Source: Rufibacter sp. LB8 (GTDB lineage: Bacteria; Bacteroidota; Bacteroidia; Cytophagales; Hymenobacteraceae). Taken from it: a stretch of 64,000 nt of DNA. Below, in pieces: positions 28,201 through 36,277 of this stretch. The stretch is from the NCBI RefSeq assembly GCF_014876185.1, contig NZ_JADALJ010000001.1, forward strand, positions 3,845,001 through 3,909,000. Reading direction: 5' to 3'. The notes beneath the pieces were generated by a model that worked only from the letters and a program-made list of their open reading frames with translations, searched no databases and had not been told where the DNA came from. The position numbers and the translations under genes are program-made. Within the stretch, counting starts at the first letter, position 1, and every line of letters starts with the position of its first letter.

Positions 28201-29423
28201 GCGTTGGGAGGCAAGCCATTGCTGAACTGGTTTCTATACGGGTTCGGTTCGCCCAAATCCATGAGGGCCACAATGTTTCTCAGGTTCTGGGTGGTGCGGT
28301 TGTCATTGGTGATGTACACTTCCAGCCTTCTAATTACAATGCCTGAATTCACCAACGGCAAATTTCTGAGCGACTGGTCATATCTGTCTCTAAAGAACTG
28401 CGACAGGAAGAAGTGGCGGTTGGCGTCATATTCATCGGCCCGTATCTCAAACCGGCGGTTCTGCGCCCCGTTCTGAATGTCTACCGCGTCAATGCTACCG
28501 CGTTGGTTGGCGGCAATGGCGGTCACAGAGAGTCTGCCTAACTGCAACTGGGTTTTTAAACCGAACAAATTCTGCCCGCCGGAAATCAAGGAGTTGTTCA
28601 GCGGAAGGCTTACGTTACCGGCCTCAATCTTTCTGATGATTTCCTCTGGGTAGCCGGTGTATTCCAGCTTTAGGTTGTTCTCAAAATCGAAGTTGGCTTT
28701 GGTATCCCAGTTAGCGGTGATGCGCATTTTCTCGCCTATGCGGCCATCAATGTTTAAGGCAATGCTCTGGTCAAACTCAAAGTCACCGGTGCTCTGCTGA
28801 CGTAAAGGAATGGCTGGGTTTTCATTGCGGTTGAACAGCGCCCCAAATTTGAGCGTGGCCAACCCGTTTGGCCTGATGTCAACGGTATTGCCGCCAAACA
28901 GACGGTCAAAGGTGCGGCCGCCCACATCAATGGTAGGTACCAGGCGGCGGCTGGTGGCGGCGGGGTTCTGTTCGTCTAAGCTCTGTGATTTGGTGCGCCA
29001 GTATTCGCGTATGGCCTGCCGTTGCTGGTAGCGGCTATACTCCTCAAAGCTCATGGTGCTGGGGTCGCGGTAGTCAAAATCGCCAATCTGCTCCCGTATC
29101 TCATAGCGCTTCAGGCTGTCATCTGGCTGCACATCTAAGGTGATGTTCTTGGGCAGCGGCAACAGCAGCGGCGACTGGGAGGTGCGGTTAGAAAACGGGT
29201 CGCCGCGCCGGTCATCAAACTGAATTTTTGGCCGACGGGACGGAATGTAGTCTATTTTCTTGGTGGTGTCTTGTGCCGGCTGCTGGGCAGCAGAAAAAGC
29301 CAAAAAGCGGACGCCTGCGTCTGCTATGGAAAACTTACCGGGCTCGGCCTGCGTGAGCCAAGCCATCAACGACACCAACCCTACCGCGGCTGCAAGAATC
29401 TGAGGCTTCTTTTTAGTAAACAC
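22230..29423 (-). CDS. sprA: T9SS outer-membrane translocon SprA (SOV)
   Basis: 2397 residues, the size typical of SprA/Sov. The N-terminus MFTKKKPQILAAAVGLVSLMAW is the export signal. The long body is beta-strand rich throughout, in line with the 36-strand barrel known for SprA, and ends in an aromatic-poor strand (VQIRFSLSD). SprA is the pore through which CTD cargo leaves the periplasm. The upstream order maeB-ruvA-sprA matches the arrangement I recall in other Bacteroidota. The start is 21 bases past ruvA. The stop is followed directly by a PR1 hairpin. Confidence 0.95.
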   Translation of the reverse strand: MFTKKKPQILAAAVGLVSLMAWLTQAEPGKFSIADAGVRFLAFSAAQQPAQDTTKKIDYIPSRRPKIQFDDRRGDPFSNRTSQSPLLLPLPKNITLDVQPDDSLKRYEIREQIGDFDYRDPSTMSFEEYSRYQQRQAIREYWRTKSQSLDEQNPAATSRRLVPTIDVGGRTFDRLFGGNTVDIRPNGLATLKFGALFNRNENPAIPLRQQSTGDFEFDQSIALNIDGRIGEKMRITANWDTKANFDFENNLKLEYTGYPEEIIRKIEAGNVSLPLNNSLISGGQNLFGLKTQLQLGRLSVTAIAANQRGSIDAVDIQNGAQNRRFEIRADEYDANRHFFLSQFFRDRYDQSLRNLPLVNSGIVIRRLEVYITNDNRTTQNLRNIVALMDLGEPNPYRNQFSNGLPPNAAAGNGQNRLYGSLTANNVRGNNQVDNFLESLGLRKTVDFERVRARRLDQREYKFNPQLGYISLNSTLLPEQVLGVAFEYTLNGRTYKVGELQDDYQNVQEDQVIFLKLLRATNPGLNTPTWDLMMKNVYALNANQIERNNFQLNVVYKDDETGGDLTSLQDESRLKGIPLVQVFNLDKVNTNNDRPADGNFDFLSGITIDPETGRIFFPQVEPFGSYLRSRFDPVSENQLIQKYVYQELYDSIQTDAQQFSQKNKFFLTGRYQASSTDEIMLPGIRIAEGSVAVFSGGTKLVEGQDYQVFYDLGRVKILNPSYLNSASNLRVTFEKADILNIQPRTLLGARFDYKVDNDLILGATVLHQGERPFINRVSIGDEPSNNTVYGFDVNYRRDSRFLTRMTDKLPFLETKAPSSITLGAEIAQLVPQKTEFVGENGVSYIDDFENSKTPYTLGGFNTNAWRVAATPFPLAANRTGLEYAYNRAKLAWYTIDQIYYSANNLRPSNITREELENHYIRGVQRREIFPNRDPETNNTFEYTFDLAYYPEERGQYNYNPNVSADGIRLLNSSFNNNSIRNNWAGISRDISFDNNFDNANIEYLEFWMMDPFIKGERGRKIITGQDDAENSRDENGKLVFNLGNISEDLLKDQRYAFENGLPTDGNLQAVEDTPWGRVTRNQFLTDAFDNNPGSRQFQDIGLEGLNDSDEKAFFQRIHAQYGTFADPSADNFRHHLDPVYDAGNTNVLRRYKDFNGMEGNSPVNSNLSSYAYPDKEDLNRDNVISDLEQYYEYGIDLRPSRMNVGENYIVDRVDTLDAGGEQVRWYQFRIPIRKPTGNVNNMQGFKSIRFMRMYMTQFEKPVVLRMVQMQFVANQWRTYNTVLSNGVPCQGCDSDADNFNVSTVSIEENGEVDQGTIPYTLPPGVERQRDYSSSNNRRQNEQALQLCVENLRDSFSKAVYKNVSQDMLIYKRLKMYIHAQSASGTQNDEVRAFIRIGTDYTQNYYEYSIPLKITPQGSTDPNQIWDPGNTVDLAFDELVRIKSLRNRANHPLNTLFSETVDGKIISVMGNPDFSEVQSIMIGLQNPATADRSSQSVCIWVNELRVSDFDRTAGWAATARANVKLADFANLTATGSYTTVGFGGIQQRAAQRARENTGQFDITANIAAEKLLPKSLGLVVPLSVQYGKTVVEPRYDPLDRDTEMDLSLQKFENEGEREAYRQEIVSQTTTKSINLLNVRKEKTDPEAKSRIYDIENLSVSYAYTEVLHTDIQTDRNYTKSYTGGIAYTFNNTPKSYQPFSEAKIAQSPYLRWLKEFNFTLMPARIAVRADLDRRYNETFMQGRTSPYSLPDTAGYRPTFQKSFFFNRIYDVKWDLTKSLSLDYTATNRSVIDEPDGRINGDVDSLRWKNKQIWHNLQRFGRNTNFNQLVALTYRLPLDKFPLTDWLSADARYEAGFTWTSASTALSNNDTLQLGNTIENKTEKSLSGKVDLVRLYNKVKILKAVNDATPQPSVKQAQNGRLASGTPGAAAADSTQKRENKALKAVLRTLMSARSVNFTFAQTEGTLLPGFLPTAQNFGLADGFGAPGMGFVLGKQYPLNELYERANNEGWYTDSSQYLNTPLSALNSINLTARATIEPFRNFIITLDAAMNKSEIEEVFYRRDTEDLVVKRQNPFTTGAYRVSFITVQTMFESKAGNQSAAFETFIRNRSAIASQLNAANNGPGVYAMNSQDVLIPAFIRAYQGKGVEGYEAKPAKPFDAVPLPNWNIVYNGLSSLPLFQKYFSSFTLNHAYQSNLAVANFSTSLEYNFEPSGFPDITNQQGEIIPYYIVNQVAITESMSPLIGVNFRTKGQITGRLEYKTQRNLLLNMTNAQVTENGVKDIVVGLGYTTTNFKVPFRIGGERKTLQNELTMRLDLTIRDNETVQRTIAVDNNGVEYQNNLTTAGSLQMQLRPTIDYVVSQRLNVQLYFTQNINEPKVANSFRNTVTEGGVQIRFSLSD

Positions 29424-29444
29424 AAATAATAAGAGAGAAGTAGC

Positions 29445-30035
29445 TTAAGATGACTTAAGGGCAAACTTGATGAGATCTTCCACGGTTAGGGCAGTGCCTT
29501 CGCGTTTAATGATGGCATCTAAGGTTTTTTCGGCCACATTCTTGGCAAAACCTAAGGTAACTAATGCAGATAACGCCTCGTCACGGGACGTATTGTGCGC
29601 ATCAAATGAGACATTTATGCTGTCTGCGCCCAAGCCTTTCCTGAACTTGTCACGCAGTTCAAGAATGATGCGCTGAGCCGTTTTGGCGCCTATGCCTTTC
29701 ACCTGCTGTATGGTGCGCACATCTTCACGCACAATGGCCTGCTGCACCTCTGCCACAGTGAGCGAAGAAAGAATCATGAGCCCAGTGTTAGGCCCCACGC
29801 CTGAAATAGAGATAAGATGCAGAAAGGCGCTTTTCTCGGCGGGGTTCACAAAGCCATAAAGCGTGTGGGCGTCTTCCTTGATGTGCAGGTAGGTGAACAG
29901 TTTGCAGCGCTCACCGTCTGGCAGGGCCGTGTAGGTGTTCAGGGAAATCCTGAGTTCATAGCCCATGCCGCCCACGTCAATGATCACAAAAGAAGGGTCT
30001 TTGTAGGTGAGGCGGCCGTCTAAGTATGCTATCAT
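29445..30035 (-). CDS. ruvA: Holliday junction branch migration protein RuvA
   Basis: 196 residues. Domain I is the OB-fold (MIAYLDGRLTYKDPSFVIIDVGGMGYELRIS). Domain II has the two helix-hairpin-helix motifs, ISGVGPNTGLMIL and VKGIGAKTAQRIILELRDK. Domain III is the RuvB-binding three-helix tail (EALSALVTLGFAKNVAEKTLDAI). RuvA binds four-way junctions and loads RuvB. It lies between maeB and sprA. Confidence 0.97.
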   Translation of the reverse strand: MIAYLDGRLTYKDPSFVIIDVGGMGYELRISLNTYTALPDGERCKLFTYLHIKEDAHTLYGFVNPAEKSAFLHLISISGVGPNTGLMILSSLTVAEVQQAIVREDVRTIQQVKGIGAKTAQRIILELRDKFRKGLGADSINVSFDAHNTSRDEALSALVTLGFAKNVAEKTLDAIIKREGTALTVEDLIKFALKSS

Positions 30036-30089
30036 AGAAAGAGAAGGTCAGAACTGAAAGCTGTGCTGCTGTAAAGAAGTGAAAAATTT

Positions 30090-30129
30090 CCGTTTTCGGG
30101 CTCATTTTCAGAAATGAGCCCGAAAACGG
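30090..30129. repeat. PR1 palindrome, perfect copy
   Basis: CCGTTTTCGGGCTCATTTTC with GAAATGAGCCCGAAAACGG, in the maeB-ruvA gap 44 bases past the maeB stop. It may cut or modulate read-through from maeB to ruvA. Confidence 0.96.
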
Positions 30130-30173
30130 AAGGTAAGTAGCTTAATTTTTCCGTGCGTACGGCATGGCATTAT

Positions 30174-32444
30174 TTAAAGTTTTGCCTTGCACACCTGCGC
30201 GTCTACCACCGCAATGGCCACCATGTTGATGATCTCCCTAACCGATGAACCCAACTGCAGAATGTGCACCGGCTTGCGCATGCCCATCAGCACCGGGCCA
30301 ATGGTTTCGGCTCCGCCGATTTCCTGCAACAATTTATAGGCAATGTTCCCCGCCGACAGTGCCGGAAAAATTAAAGTGTTCGCGCCTTTGGTAGCCAACT
30401 CACTGAACGGATAATGCTCCTGCAAGAGTTCAATGTTCAAGGCGGTGTTGGCCTGCATCTCGCCGTCAATCAACAGATCTGGGTAGCGAAGTTTAGCCAA
30501 ACGCGTGGCCTCGCGGGTTTTGGTGGGAATAATACCGCCGCTGGACCCGAAGTTAGAGTATGACAACACGGCCATGCGGGGCTCCTGGTCAAAGAACCGT
30601 ACGTAGCGCGCCGTGAGGCCAATAATATCCACCAGTTCCTCGGCGGTGGGGTGCAGGTTCACGGTAGTGTCTGACAAAAAGTACGGGCCTTTTTTGTTCT
30701 GTACAATGTACATGCCCGCCACCTTGTTCACGCCCTCGGCCACGCCAATCACGTGCAGCGCCGGCAGAATGGTAGAGGAATACTCGCGCGTCAAGCCAGA
30801 GATCAGCGCATCGGCCTCCCCGGTTTCCACCATCATACACCCGAAGTAGTTTCTGATGCGCACCAGCTTGCGGCAGTCAAACAAGGTCATGCCTTTGCGC
30901 TTGCGTTTTTCATAGAGCAGGTGGGCGTATTTCTCGCATTTGGCGTCTTCCTCGCGCGGGTCTATGATCTGGCAGCCGTCCAGTTCCAGGTTGAATTCTT
31001 CTATCAGTTCCTGAATGCGCGCGCGCTCGCCCAACAGAATTGGATAAGCCATTTTCTGCTCCAGCACGGTTTGCGCCGCCTTTAGAATCTTGTAATTATC
31101 GGCCTCCGCAAAGACCACTTTCTGCGGGTCTTGCCGTGCCTGCGACAGAATGCGGTTCATCAGTTTCTGGTCAATGCCAATGCGGGCCTGCAGTTCATGG
31201 TCATAGCGTTCCCAGTTCTTGATGGGGTTCTTGGCCACGCCAGATTCCATGGCCGCCCGGGCCACCGCTGGACTAATGGTGGTGATCAAACGCGGGTCTA
31301 AGGGTTTGGGAATCAAATACGTGCGCCCGAAGGAAATGCTGTTGTCGCCGTAGGCTTTGTGCACAATATCTGGCACAGTTTCCTTGGCGAGTTTGGCCAG
31401 CGCATACACGGCAGCCAGTTTCATGGCCTCGTTGATTTCGGTGGCGCGCACATCCAAAGCGCCCCTAAAAATGTAAGGGAAGCCCAGCACGTTGTTCACC
31501 TGGTTAGGATGGTCAGAGCGGCCGGTGGCCATAATCAAATCATCACGGGTGGCCATGGCCATGTCATACGGAATCTCGGGGTCTGGATTCGCCAGCGCGA
31601 AAATAATGGGGTCTTTGGCCATCAGTTTCACCAGTTCAGGGGCCAACACGTTGCCGGCGCTCAGGCCTACAAACACATCGGCGTCCTGCATGGCTTCGGC
31701 CAGCGTGGTGATCTTGCGCATGGTCACAAACTGGGCGCGGTAAATGTCCAGGTCGTTGCGCTCTGGGTTGATGATGCCGTCTTTGTCAAACATGACAATG
31801 TTGTCAATGTCCACGCCCAGGGCCAGGTACAACTTGGCGCAGGCAATGGCGGCGGCCCCGGCGCCGTTGATCACCATCTGAATCTTTTGGATGTCTTTGC
31901 CGACTAACTCCAACGCGTTCAATAAAGCCGCGCTGGAAATGATGGCCGTGCCATGCTGGTCATCATGCATCAAGGGGATGTTCATCTGCTCGCGCAGCGC
32001 ATTCTCTATCTTGAAGCTTTCCGGGGCTTTAATGTCCTCCAGGTTAATGCCGCCAAACGTGGGCTCCAGCGACTTTACAATCTGGATGAATTTGTCTGGG
32101 TCGGTTTCGTTGATTTCAATGTCAAAGACGTCAATGCCGGCAAATTTCTTGAAGAGTACACCTTTTCCTTCCATCACGGGTTTAGACGCTTCCGGTCCGA
32201 TGTTTCCCAAGCCCAACACGGCGGTTCCGTTGGTAATCACACCCACCAAGTTGCCTTTGGCGGTGTATTTATAAACGTCCTCAGGGTTGGCGGCAATTTC
32301 TTTACAAGGCTCCGCTACGCCGGGGGAATAGGCGAGGGCAAGGTCCAGTTGGGTACTCACCATTTTGGTGGGCACTACTTCTATTTTCCCGGGTTGGCCT
32401 TGGCTATGGTAATTGAGCGCGTCTTCCTTGTTTATTTTAATCAT
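30174..32444 (-). CDS. maeB: NADP-dependent malic enzyme with phosphotransacetylase domain
   Basis: 756 residues, the MaeB fusion. The malic domain (about 1-160: [35 protein letters not shown]) and the NAD(P)-binding domain (about 165-400: [22 protein letters not shown]) are followed by a phosphate acetyl/butyryl-transferase-like domain (about 430-756: [43 protein letters not shown]). It decarboxylates malate to pyruvate and makes NADPH; the PTA-like part usually has a regulatory, non-catalytic role. Confidence 0.95.
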   Translation of the reverse strand: MIKINKEDALNYHSQGQPGKIEVVPTKMVSTQLDLALAYSPGVAEPCKEIAANPEDVYKYTAKGNLVGVITNGTAVLGLGNIGPEASKPVMEGKGVLFKKFAGIDVFDIEINETDPDKFIQIVKSLEPTFGGINLEDIKAPESFKIENALREQMNIPLMHDDQHGTAIISSAALLNALELVGKDIQKIQMVINGAGAAAIACAKLYLALGVDIDNIVMFDKDGIINPERNDLDIYRAQFVTMRKITTLAEAMQDADVFVGLSAGNVLAPELVKLMAKDPIIFALANPDPEIPYDMAMATRDDLIMATGRSDHPNQVNNVLGFPYIFRGALDVRATEINEAMKLAAVYALAKLAKETVPDIVHKAYGDNSISFGRTYLIPKPLDPRLITTISPAVARAAMESGVAKNPIKNWERYDHELQARIGIDQKLMNRILSQARQDPQKVVFAEADNYKILKAAQTVLEQKMAYPILLGERARIQELIEEFNLELDGCQIIDPREEDAKCEKYAHLLYEKRKRKGMTLFDCRKLVRIRNYFGCMMVETGEADALISGLTREYSSTILPALHVIGVAEGVNKVAGMYIVQNKKGPYFLSDTTVNLHPTAEELVDIIGLTARYVRFFDQEPRMAVLSYSNFGSSGGIIPTKTREATRLAKLRYPDLLIDGEMQANTALNIELLQEHYPFSELATKGANTLIFPALSAGNIAYKLLQEIGGAETIGPVLMGMRKPVHILQLGSSVREIINMVAIAVVDAQVCKAKL

Positions 32445-32618
32445 TTCCTTCTGTCTCCTGTGTTGTCTGTGTGCCGGCCCCGGCGGCTTGCCAACCGTTG
32501 GGCGCGGGTAAAGATTACAAATTGATAAGATTTTTTGGGATGGGCAAGAAATACCGCGTTAGTTCACGGTTTGCTGGCCAGATCAATCACAAAGATACTC
32601 CTGATTCTCCCTTGTTTT

Positions 32619-32657
32619 CCGTTTTTGGCCTCCAAATCCCAAACGCGCCCAAAAACA
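32619..32657. repeat. PR1 palindrome, degenerate copy
   Basis: CCGTTTTTGGCCTCCAAATC with CCAAACGCGCCCAAAAACA; many arm changes. It sits beside the mltD terminator. Confidence 0.65.
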
Positions 32658-32658
32658 A

Positions 32659-32690
32659 ATAGCATCTCCGGCCAAGACCAGAGATGCTAT
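32659..32690. terminator. Terminator of the tatA-gatA-mltD run
   Basis: A 10-bp stem ATAGCATCTC / GAGATGCTAT with a 12-base loop, 19 bases past the mltD stop; on the minus strand it runs into the T-rich stretch TTGTTTTTGG. Confidence 0.65.
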
Positions 32691-32709
32691 GGATAGAAGC
32701 AGTGAAAAA

Positions 32710-34278
32710 TCAGCCTACAATCAGTTTCATGCCAGGCTTGAGTTCGTCTCCTTTGAGTTTGTTTGATTTTCTGAGTTGTTCCACGCTCACGTTGTTGTAG
32801 CGCTTGGAGATGTTCCAGAGGGTGTCGCCGGGCTGTACGTGGTGTACCTGTGGCTTGGGAACGCTGGCTTTTTTAACCGATGGGTTTTTCTTGGCGGCCA
32901 CGGCTACCACGGCGGCGTTTTCTTTGGGCGTGTTCTCGGCGTTGGGCCCGGCTACTTTGCTGTTGGATGGCTCCTCTGCAGAGGCCAGCAAGGTTTGGTC
33001 CGGCGTTGGTTGCTCCGTGCTTTTCTTATCCGAAGGTTTGAACACCACCAATTTCTGATTGGCTTGCACCCCCGTGGCCGACAATTTGTTCCAGTTCTGG
33101 AGCTGCTCTATGGTTACGTTATGCTCGCGGGCAATCTTGGTCAGGTTATCGCCGCGGCGCACTATGTAGGTAGAAGCTTGCAGGCTGTCGGTGGTAAGCG
33201 ATGCCGACGTTGCAACCGGTTCAGCCTTTTTTGTTTCAGCCTTGGCTAACATGGTGGCAGCGGCAGGTGCCACGGGCATTTTGATTTTCACCGGCGCTCT
33301 GTAGCGGGCCGAATCTAAGATAGCCATTCTATTCTCCGCCAGAAACGGTCTGGCGTCTGCCGGTATGCGCAGCGCGAAGTTTTGCACACCTTCCGGGATG
33401 AATTGTTTTTTCACCGCTGGGTTCAGGCTGGCAATCTGGTCTTCAGGCAGGTTTAATTGCTTAGCCAACAGTTTCAGGTCCAGCGGCTGGCTTACCAAAA
33501 TGGTATCTAGGGCAATAGGGAACTGCGGGTTCAGTGGGCGGAGGTTGTGGTCCTCGGCGTGGTTCATAGCGTACACCAAAGCGGTGAAAGACGGCACGTA
33601 GGCGCGGGTTTCCTTCGGCAGATAAGGATAGATTCCCCAGAACGTGGTTTTGCCGCCGGAGCGAGCAATGGCTTTCTTTACGTTGCCGGGGCCGCAGTTA
33701 TACGCCGCCAAGGCCATTTCCCAACTCCCGAAGATGCGGTACAGCTGTTTCAGAAACTTGCAGGCTGCCTCCGTGGATTTCTCGGGGTCCATGCGCTCGT
33801 CCAGGAAATGGTTCTGTACCAGCCTAAAATCATTGGCCGTAGGCGTCATGAACTGCCACAGACCAACAGCCTTGGCCGAGGATACCGCTTTGGGCAACAG
33901 CGCAGACTCCACCACAGCCAGGTATTTCAACTCGTCGGGCATGTTGTGCTTGGCCAGGCACTTCTCAAACATAGGGAAGTACAGGGTTTGGCGCTCCAGC
34001 ACCCGGCGCGTGTATTTCCGGTTTCTAATGGTGAAATAGTCAATCAACCCTCTCACTTGCTTGTTGAATTCTAACGGAATTTCCTGCTCCAGACAGCTCA
34101 AGCGATCCTGAATCAGTTCATCGGTTTCCACGGGAATAAATTCCACGGAATCAATAAGCACTTTGGTGGTGTCTTTCAGCTCCAGCGGTGCTGCTGGCAC
34201 CGTAAATTGACGGGCCTGCGCCGCGAAGCCAAGACCTATAGAAAGAACAACACCGGTGAAAAAGGTAGAAATGCGCAT
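32710..34278 (-). CDS. MltD-like membrane-bound lytic transglycosylase with two LysM domains
   Basis: 522 residues. The signal peptide (1-22) precedes an SLT (GH23) domain at about 105-230. Catalytic Glu124 is in LAVVESALLP, with GLWQFMTPTA and ALAAYNCGPGNVKKAI after it. Two C-terminal LysM repeats bind peptidoglycan (YIVRRGDNLTKIA at about 368 and HHVQPGDTLWNIS at about 478). It cleaves glycan strands in the periplasm. It starts on the base next to the gatA stop codon. Confidence 0.93.
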   Translation of the reverse strand: MRISTFFTGVVLSIGLGFAAQARQFTVPAAPLELKDTTKVLIDSVEFIPVETDELIQDRLSCLEQEIPLEFNKQVRGLIDYFTIRNRKYTRRVLERQTLYFPMFEKCLAKHNMPDELKYLAVVESALLPKAVSSAKAVGLWQFMTPTANDFRLVQNHFLDERMDPEKSTEAACKFLKQLYRIFGSWEMALAAYNCGPGNVKKAIARSGGKTTFWGIYPYLPKETRAYVPSFTALVYAMNHAEDHNLRPLNPQFPIALDTILVSQPLDLKLLAKQLNLPEDQIASLNPAVKKQFIPEGVQNFALRIPADARPFLAENRMAILDSARYRAPVKIKMPVAPAAATMLAKAETKKAEPVATSASLTTDSLQASTYIVRRGDNLTKIAREHNVTIEQLQNWNKLSATGVQANQKLVVFKPSDKKSTEQPTPDQTLLASAEEPSNSKVAGPNAENTPKENAAVVAVAAKKNPSVKKASVPKPQVHHVQPGDTLWNISKRYNNVSVEQLRKSNKLKGDELKPGMKLIVG

Positions 34279-35715
34279 TTAGACGGTTTCTTGTGGTTGA
34301 TGGGTCATCAGGTGTTTGGAGAAGGCAAACAATTGCTCCTCGCCAAACGCTTTGGTCATCACTTGCACCCCAATCGGCAACCCTTGTGAGTCATGGCCCA
34401 TTGGTAACGAAATAGCCGGAATGCCTGCCAGGTTTGCCTGTACCGTGTAGATATCCTCTAAGTACATGGCTAGCGGGTCTTTGGTATTTTCACCTATCTT
34501 GAACGCTGTGGTGGGCGTGGTAGGCACAATCAGGAAATCATATTGGCTCAGGAGCTCATCGGTTTTCTCTTTGATTAACCGGCGTACCTGCTGGGCTTTG
34601 GTGTAATAGGCATCGTAATAATCGGCGCTCAGCACAAAAGTTCCCAACAAAATGCGGCGCTGCACTTCCTTCCCGAAGCCTTCAGCGCGGGTTTTCTTGT
34701 ACATAGACGCCAAATCCGTGGCGTTCTCGCTCCGGAACCCGTACCGCACCCCGTCATACCGGCCCAGGTTAGAACTGGCTTCGGCGGTGGTCAGGATGTA
34801 ATAGGTGGGAACAATATAGTCTAAAAACGGGAAATCAACACCTTCCACGGTATGGCCTTCAGCTTGCAAGGCATCTAAAACGGCTTGCGTGGCGGCTTTT
34901 ATTTCTGGGTTCAAGCCGGGGCTGTCAAAAGAATCTTTGATGAACCCGATGCGGGCCTTGCCTTCAAACGAAAGGTTTTGGCTGTACGCAGGCACAGGTC
35001 GTTGGCTCACGGTGGCGTCAAATTCATCCTGGCCAGCCATCACTTCTAATAAAAGTGCGGCATCTTCCACGCTGTGGGTCATCACGCCAATCTGGTCAAA
35101 CGAAGAAGCGTACGCGACCAAACCATAGCGCGAAATGCGGGAATAGGTAGGTTTCATGCCCACCACGCCGCAATACGCCGCCGGCTGGCGCACTGAACCA
35201 CCCGTGTCTGAGCCAATTGACGCCAAACATAGATTCGCCTGCACCGCCGCCGCTGAGCCCCCGGAGGAACCGCCCGGCACGCGGGTATTGTCTAGGTCAT
35301 TCAGGGTAGGGCCGAAGGAGGAATTCTCGTTAGAGCCGCCCATGGCAAATTCGTCACAGTTCTGCCGCCCGATGATGATGGCATCCTCGGCGCGCAGGCG
35401 CTGCACAGCCGTGGCGGTGAACAGAGATTTGAAACCGTTCAGGATTTGGCTGGCCGCCTGCAGGGTGTGCCCCTCATAGGCCAGCACGTCTTTGATCCCG
35501 ATGACCATACCGGCCAGTTTGCCGGCGGTGCCGGCCTGTAATTTGGCATCCACTTCTGCTGCCTGTTGGCGGGCTTCCTCTTCAAAAACCTCTAAAAAAG
35601 CATTCAGGTGGCGTTTCTCCGAGATATTCTGTAGATACTGTTCTACTAAGGCTTGGCACGTAAGGGCACCACGGCCTATCTCCTCCCGGATAGCGTCAAG
35701 GGATGTGTACCGCAT
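34279..35715 (-). CDS. gatA: Asp-tRNA(Asn)/Glu-tRNA(Gln) amidotransferase subunit A
   Basis: 478 residues, full length. The amidase Ser-cisSer-Lys triad is complete: Lys75 (VIGIKDV), Ser150 (PGGSSGGSAAA) and Ser174 (SDTGGSVRQPAA). GatA releases ammonia from glutamine to amidate misacylated tRNA in the GatCAB complex. gatB and gatC are not in the window. It is tightly packed between tatA (3-base gap) and mltD (no gap), so one transcript is likely. Confidence 0.96.
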   Translation of the reverse strand: MRYTSLDAIREEIGRGALTCQALVEQYLQNISEKRHLNAFLEVFEEEARQQAAEVDAKLQAGTAGKLAGMVIGIKDVLAYEGHTLQAASQILNGFKSLFTATAVQRLRAEDAIIIGRQNCDEFAMGGSNENSSFGPTLNDLDNTRVPGGSSGGSAAAVQANLCLASIGSDTGGSVRQPAAYCGVVGMKPTYSRISRYGLVAYASSFDQIGVMTHSVEDAALLLEVMAGQDEFDATVSQRPVPAYSQNLSFEGKARIGFIKDSFDSPGLNPEIKAATQAVLDALQAEGHTVEGVDFPFLDYIVPTYYILTTAEASSNLGRYDGVRYGFRSENATDLASMYKKTRAEGFGKEVQRRILLGTFVLSADYYDAYYTKAQQVRRLIKEKTDELLSQYDFLIVPTTPTTAFKIGENTKDPLAMYLEDIYTVQANLAGIPAISLPMGHDSQGLPIGVQVMTKAFGEEQLFAFSKHLMTHQPQETV

Positions 35716-35718
35716 GAA

Positions 35719-36054
35719 TTAAACGTTGGGGTTGTGGGGAGTATTGGTTGGGTTGGGGTTCACGCCGGGCTCCGTGTACGGGGGCTGCGTAGGTGTTTGG
35801 GTATAGGTTGGGGCCGCGGGGTTAGGATTGTAAGCACCTCCCTGCGGTCTTTGAGCCGTTGGGTTCTCGTTGGCAGAGTTCTCAATATCGTTCTTGATTT
35901 CTTTGGTGGCGTCTTTGAACTCCCGTATGCCTTTGCCCATGCCGCGGGCCAGCTCCGGGATTCTCTTAGCGCCAAACAACAGCAACACGATCAAAACAAG
36001 GACAATGATCTCACCGGTGCCGAAGTTTCCTAGAAATAATAAGGTAGTTGACAT
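35719..36054 (-). CDS. tatA: Sec-independent translocase component TatA
   Basis: 111 residues from MSTTLLFLGNFGTGEI; a longer reading adds 16 unrelated residues. One membrane helix (residues 15-28), then the hinge and amphipathic helix with the invariant FG (FGAKRIPELARGMGKGIREFK). The tail from about residue 63 is rich in Pro, Asn and Thr. TatA forms the pore ring for folded twin-arginine substrates. tatC is not nearby. It begins the tatA-gatA-mltD run. Confidence 0.92.
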   Translation of the reverse strand: MSTTLLFLGNFGTGEIIVLVLIVLLLFGAKRIPELARGMGKGIREFKDATKEIKNDIENSANENPTAQRPQGGAYNPNPAAPTYTQTPTQPPYTEPGVNPNPTNTPHNPNV

Positions 36055-36165
36055 AGCTTTAAAATAAGGTGTTAAGAATGTAAAATTAAGGTATAATTTC
36101 AAAATACGTGCACGCGCCGCTAACTTTAAACGGGTAAGCCCTCTGCGCGGGACCTGGCCAAGGCT

Positions 36166-36203
36166 CCGTTTTCGGGCTCCGTTTTGTAAATAGCGGTGAA
36201 AGT
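36166..36203. repeat. PR1 palindrome, degenerate copy
   Basis: The left arm CCGTTTTCGGGCTCCGTTTT is good; the right arm is TAAATAGCGGTGAAAGT, the same kind of decay (GCGGYGAAA) seen at 57951-57965. It lies in the tatA-EEP divergent gap, so it follows no stop codon. Confidence 0.6.
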
Positions 36204-36277
36204 ACGCGCTGACCTACGTTGTAACCCTGTTCTCTGGTTTTTTGCGTAGGTTTACCTCTGCGATTTAAATTTCACCT

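Noticed and set aside
22332-28476. Long plus-strand frames (up to 219 codons) opposite sprA
   Set aside because: They are antisense shadows of the sprA frame; SprA is full length with family-like features throughout.
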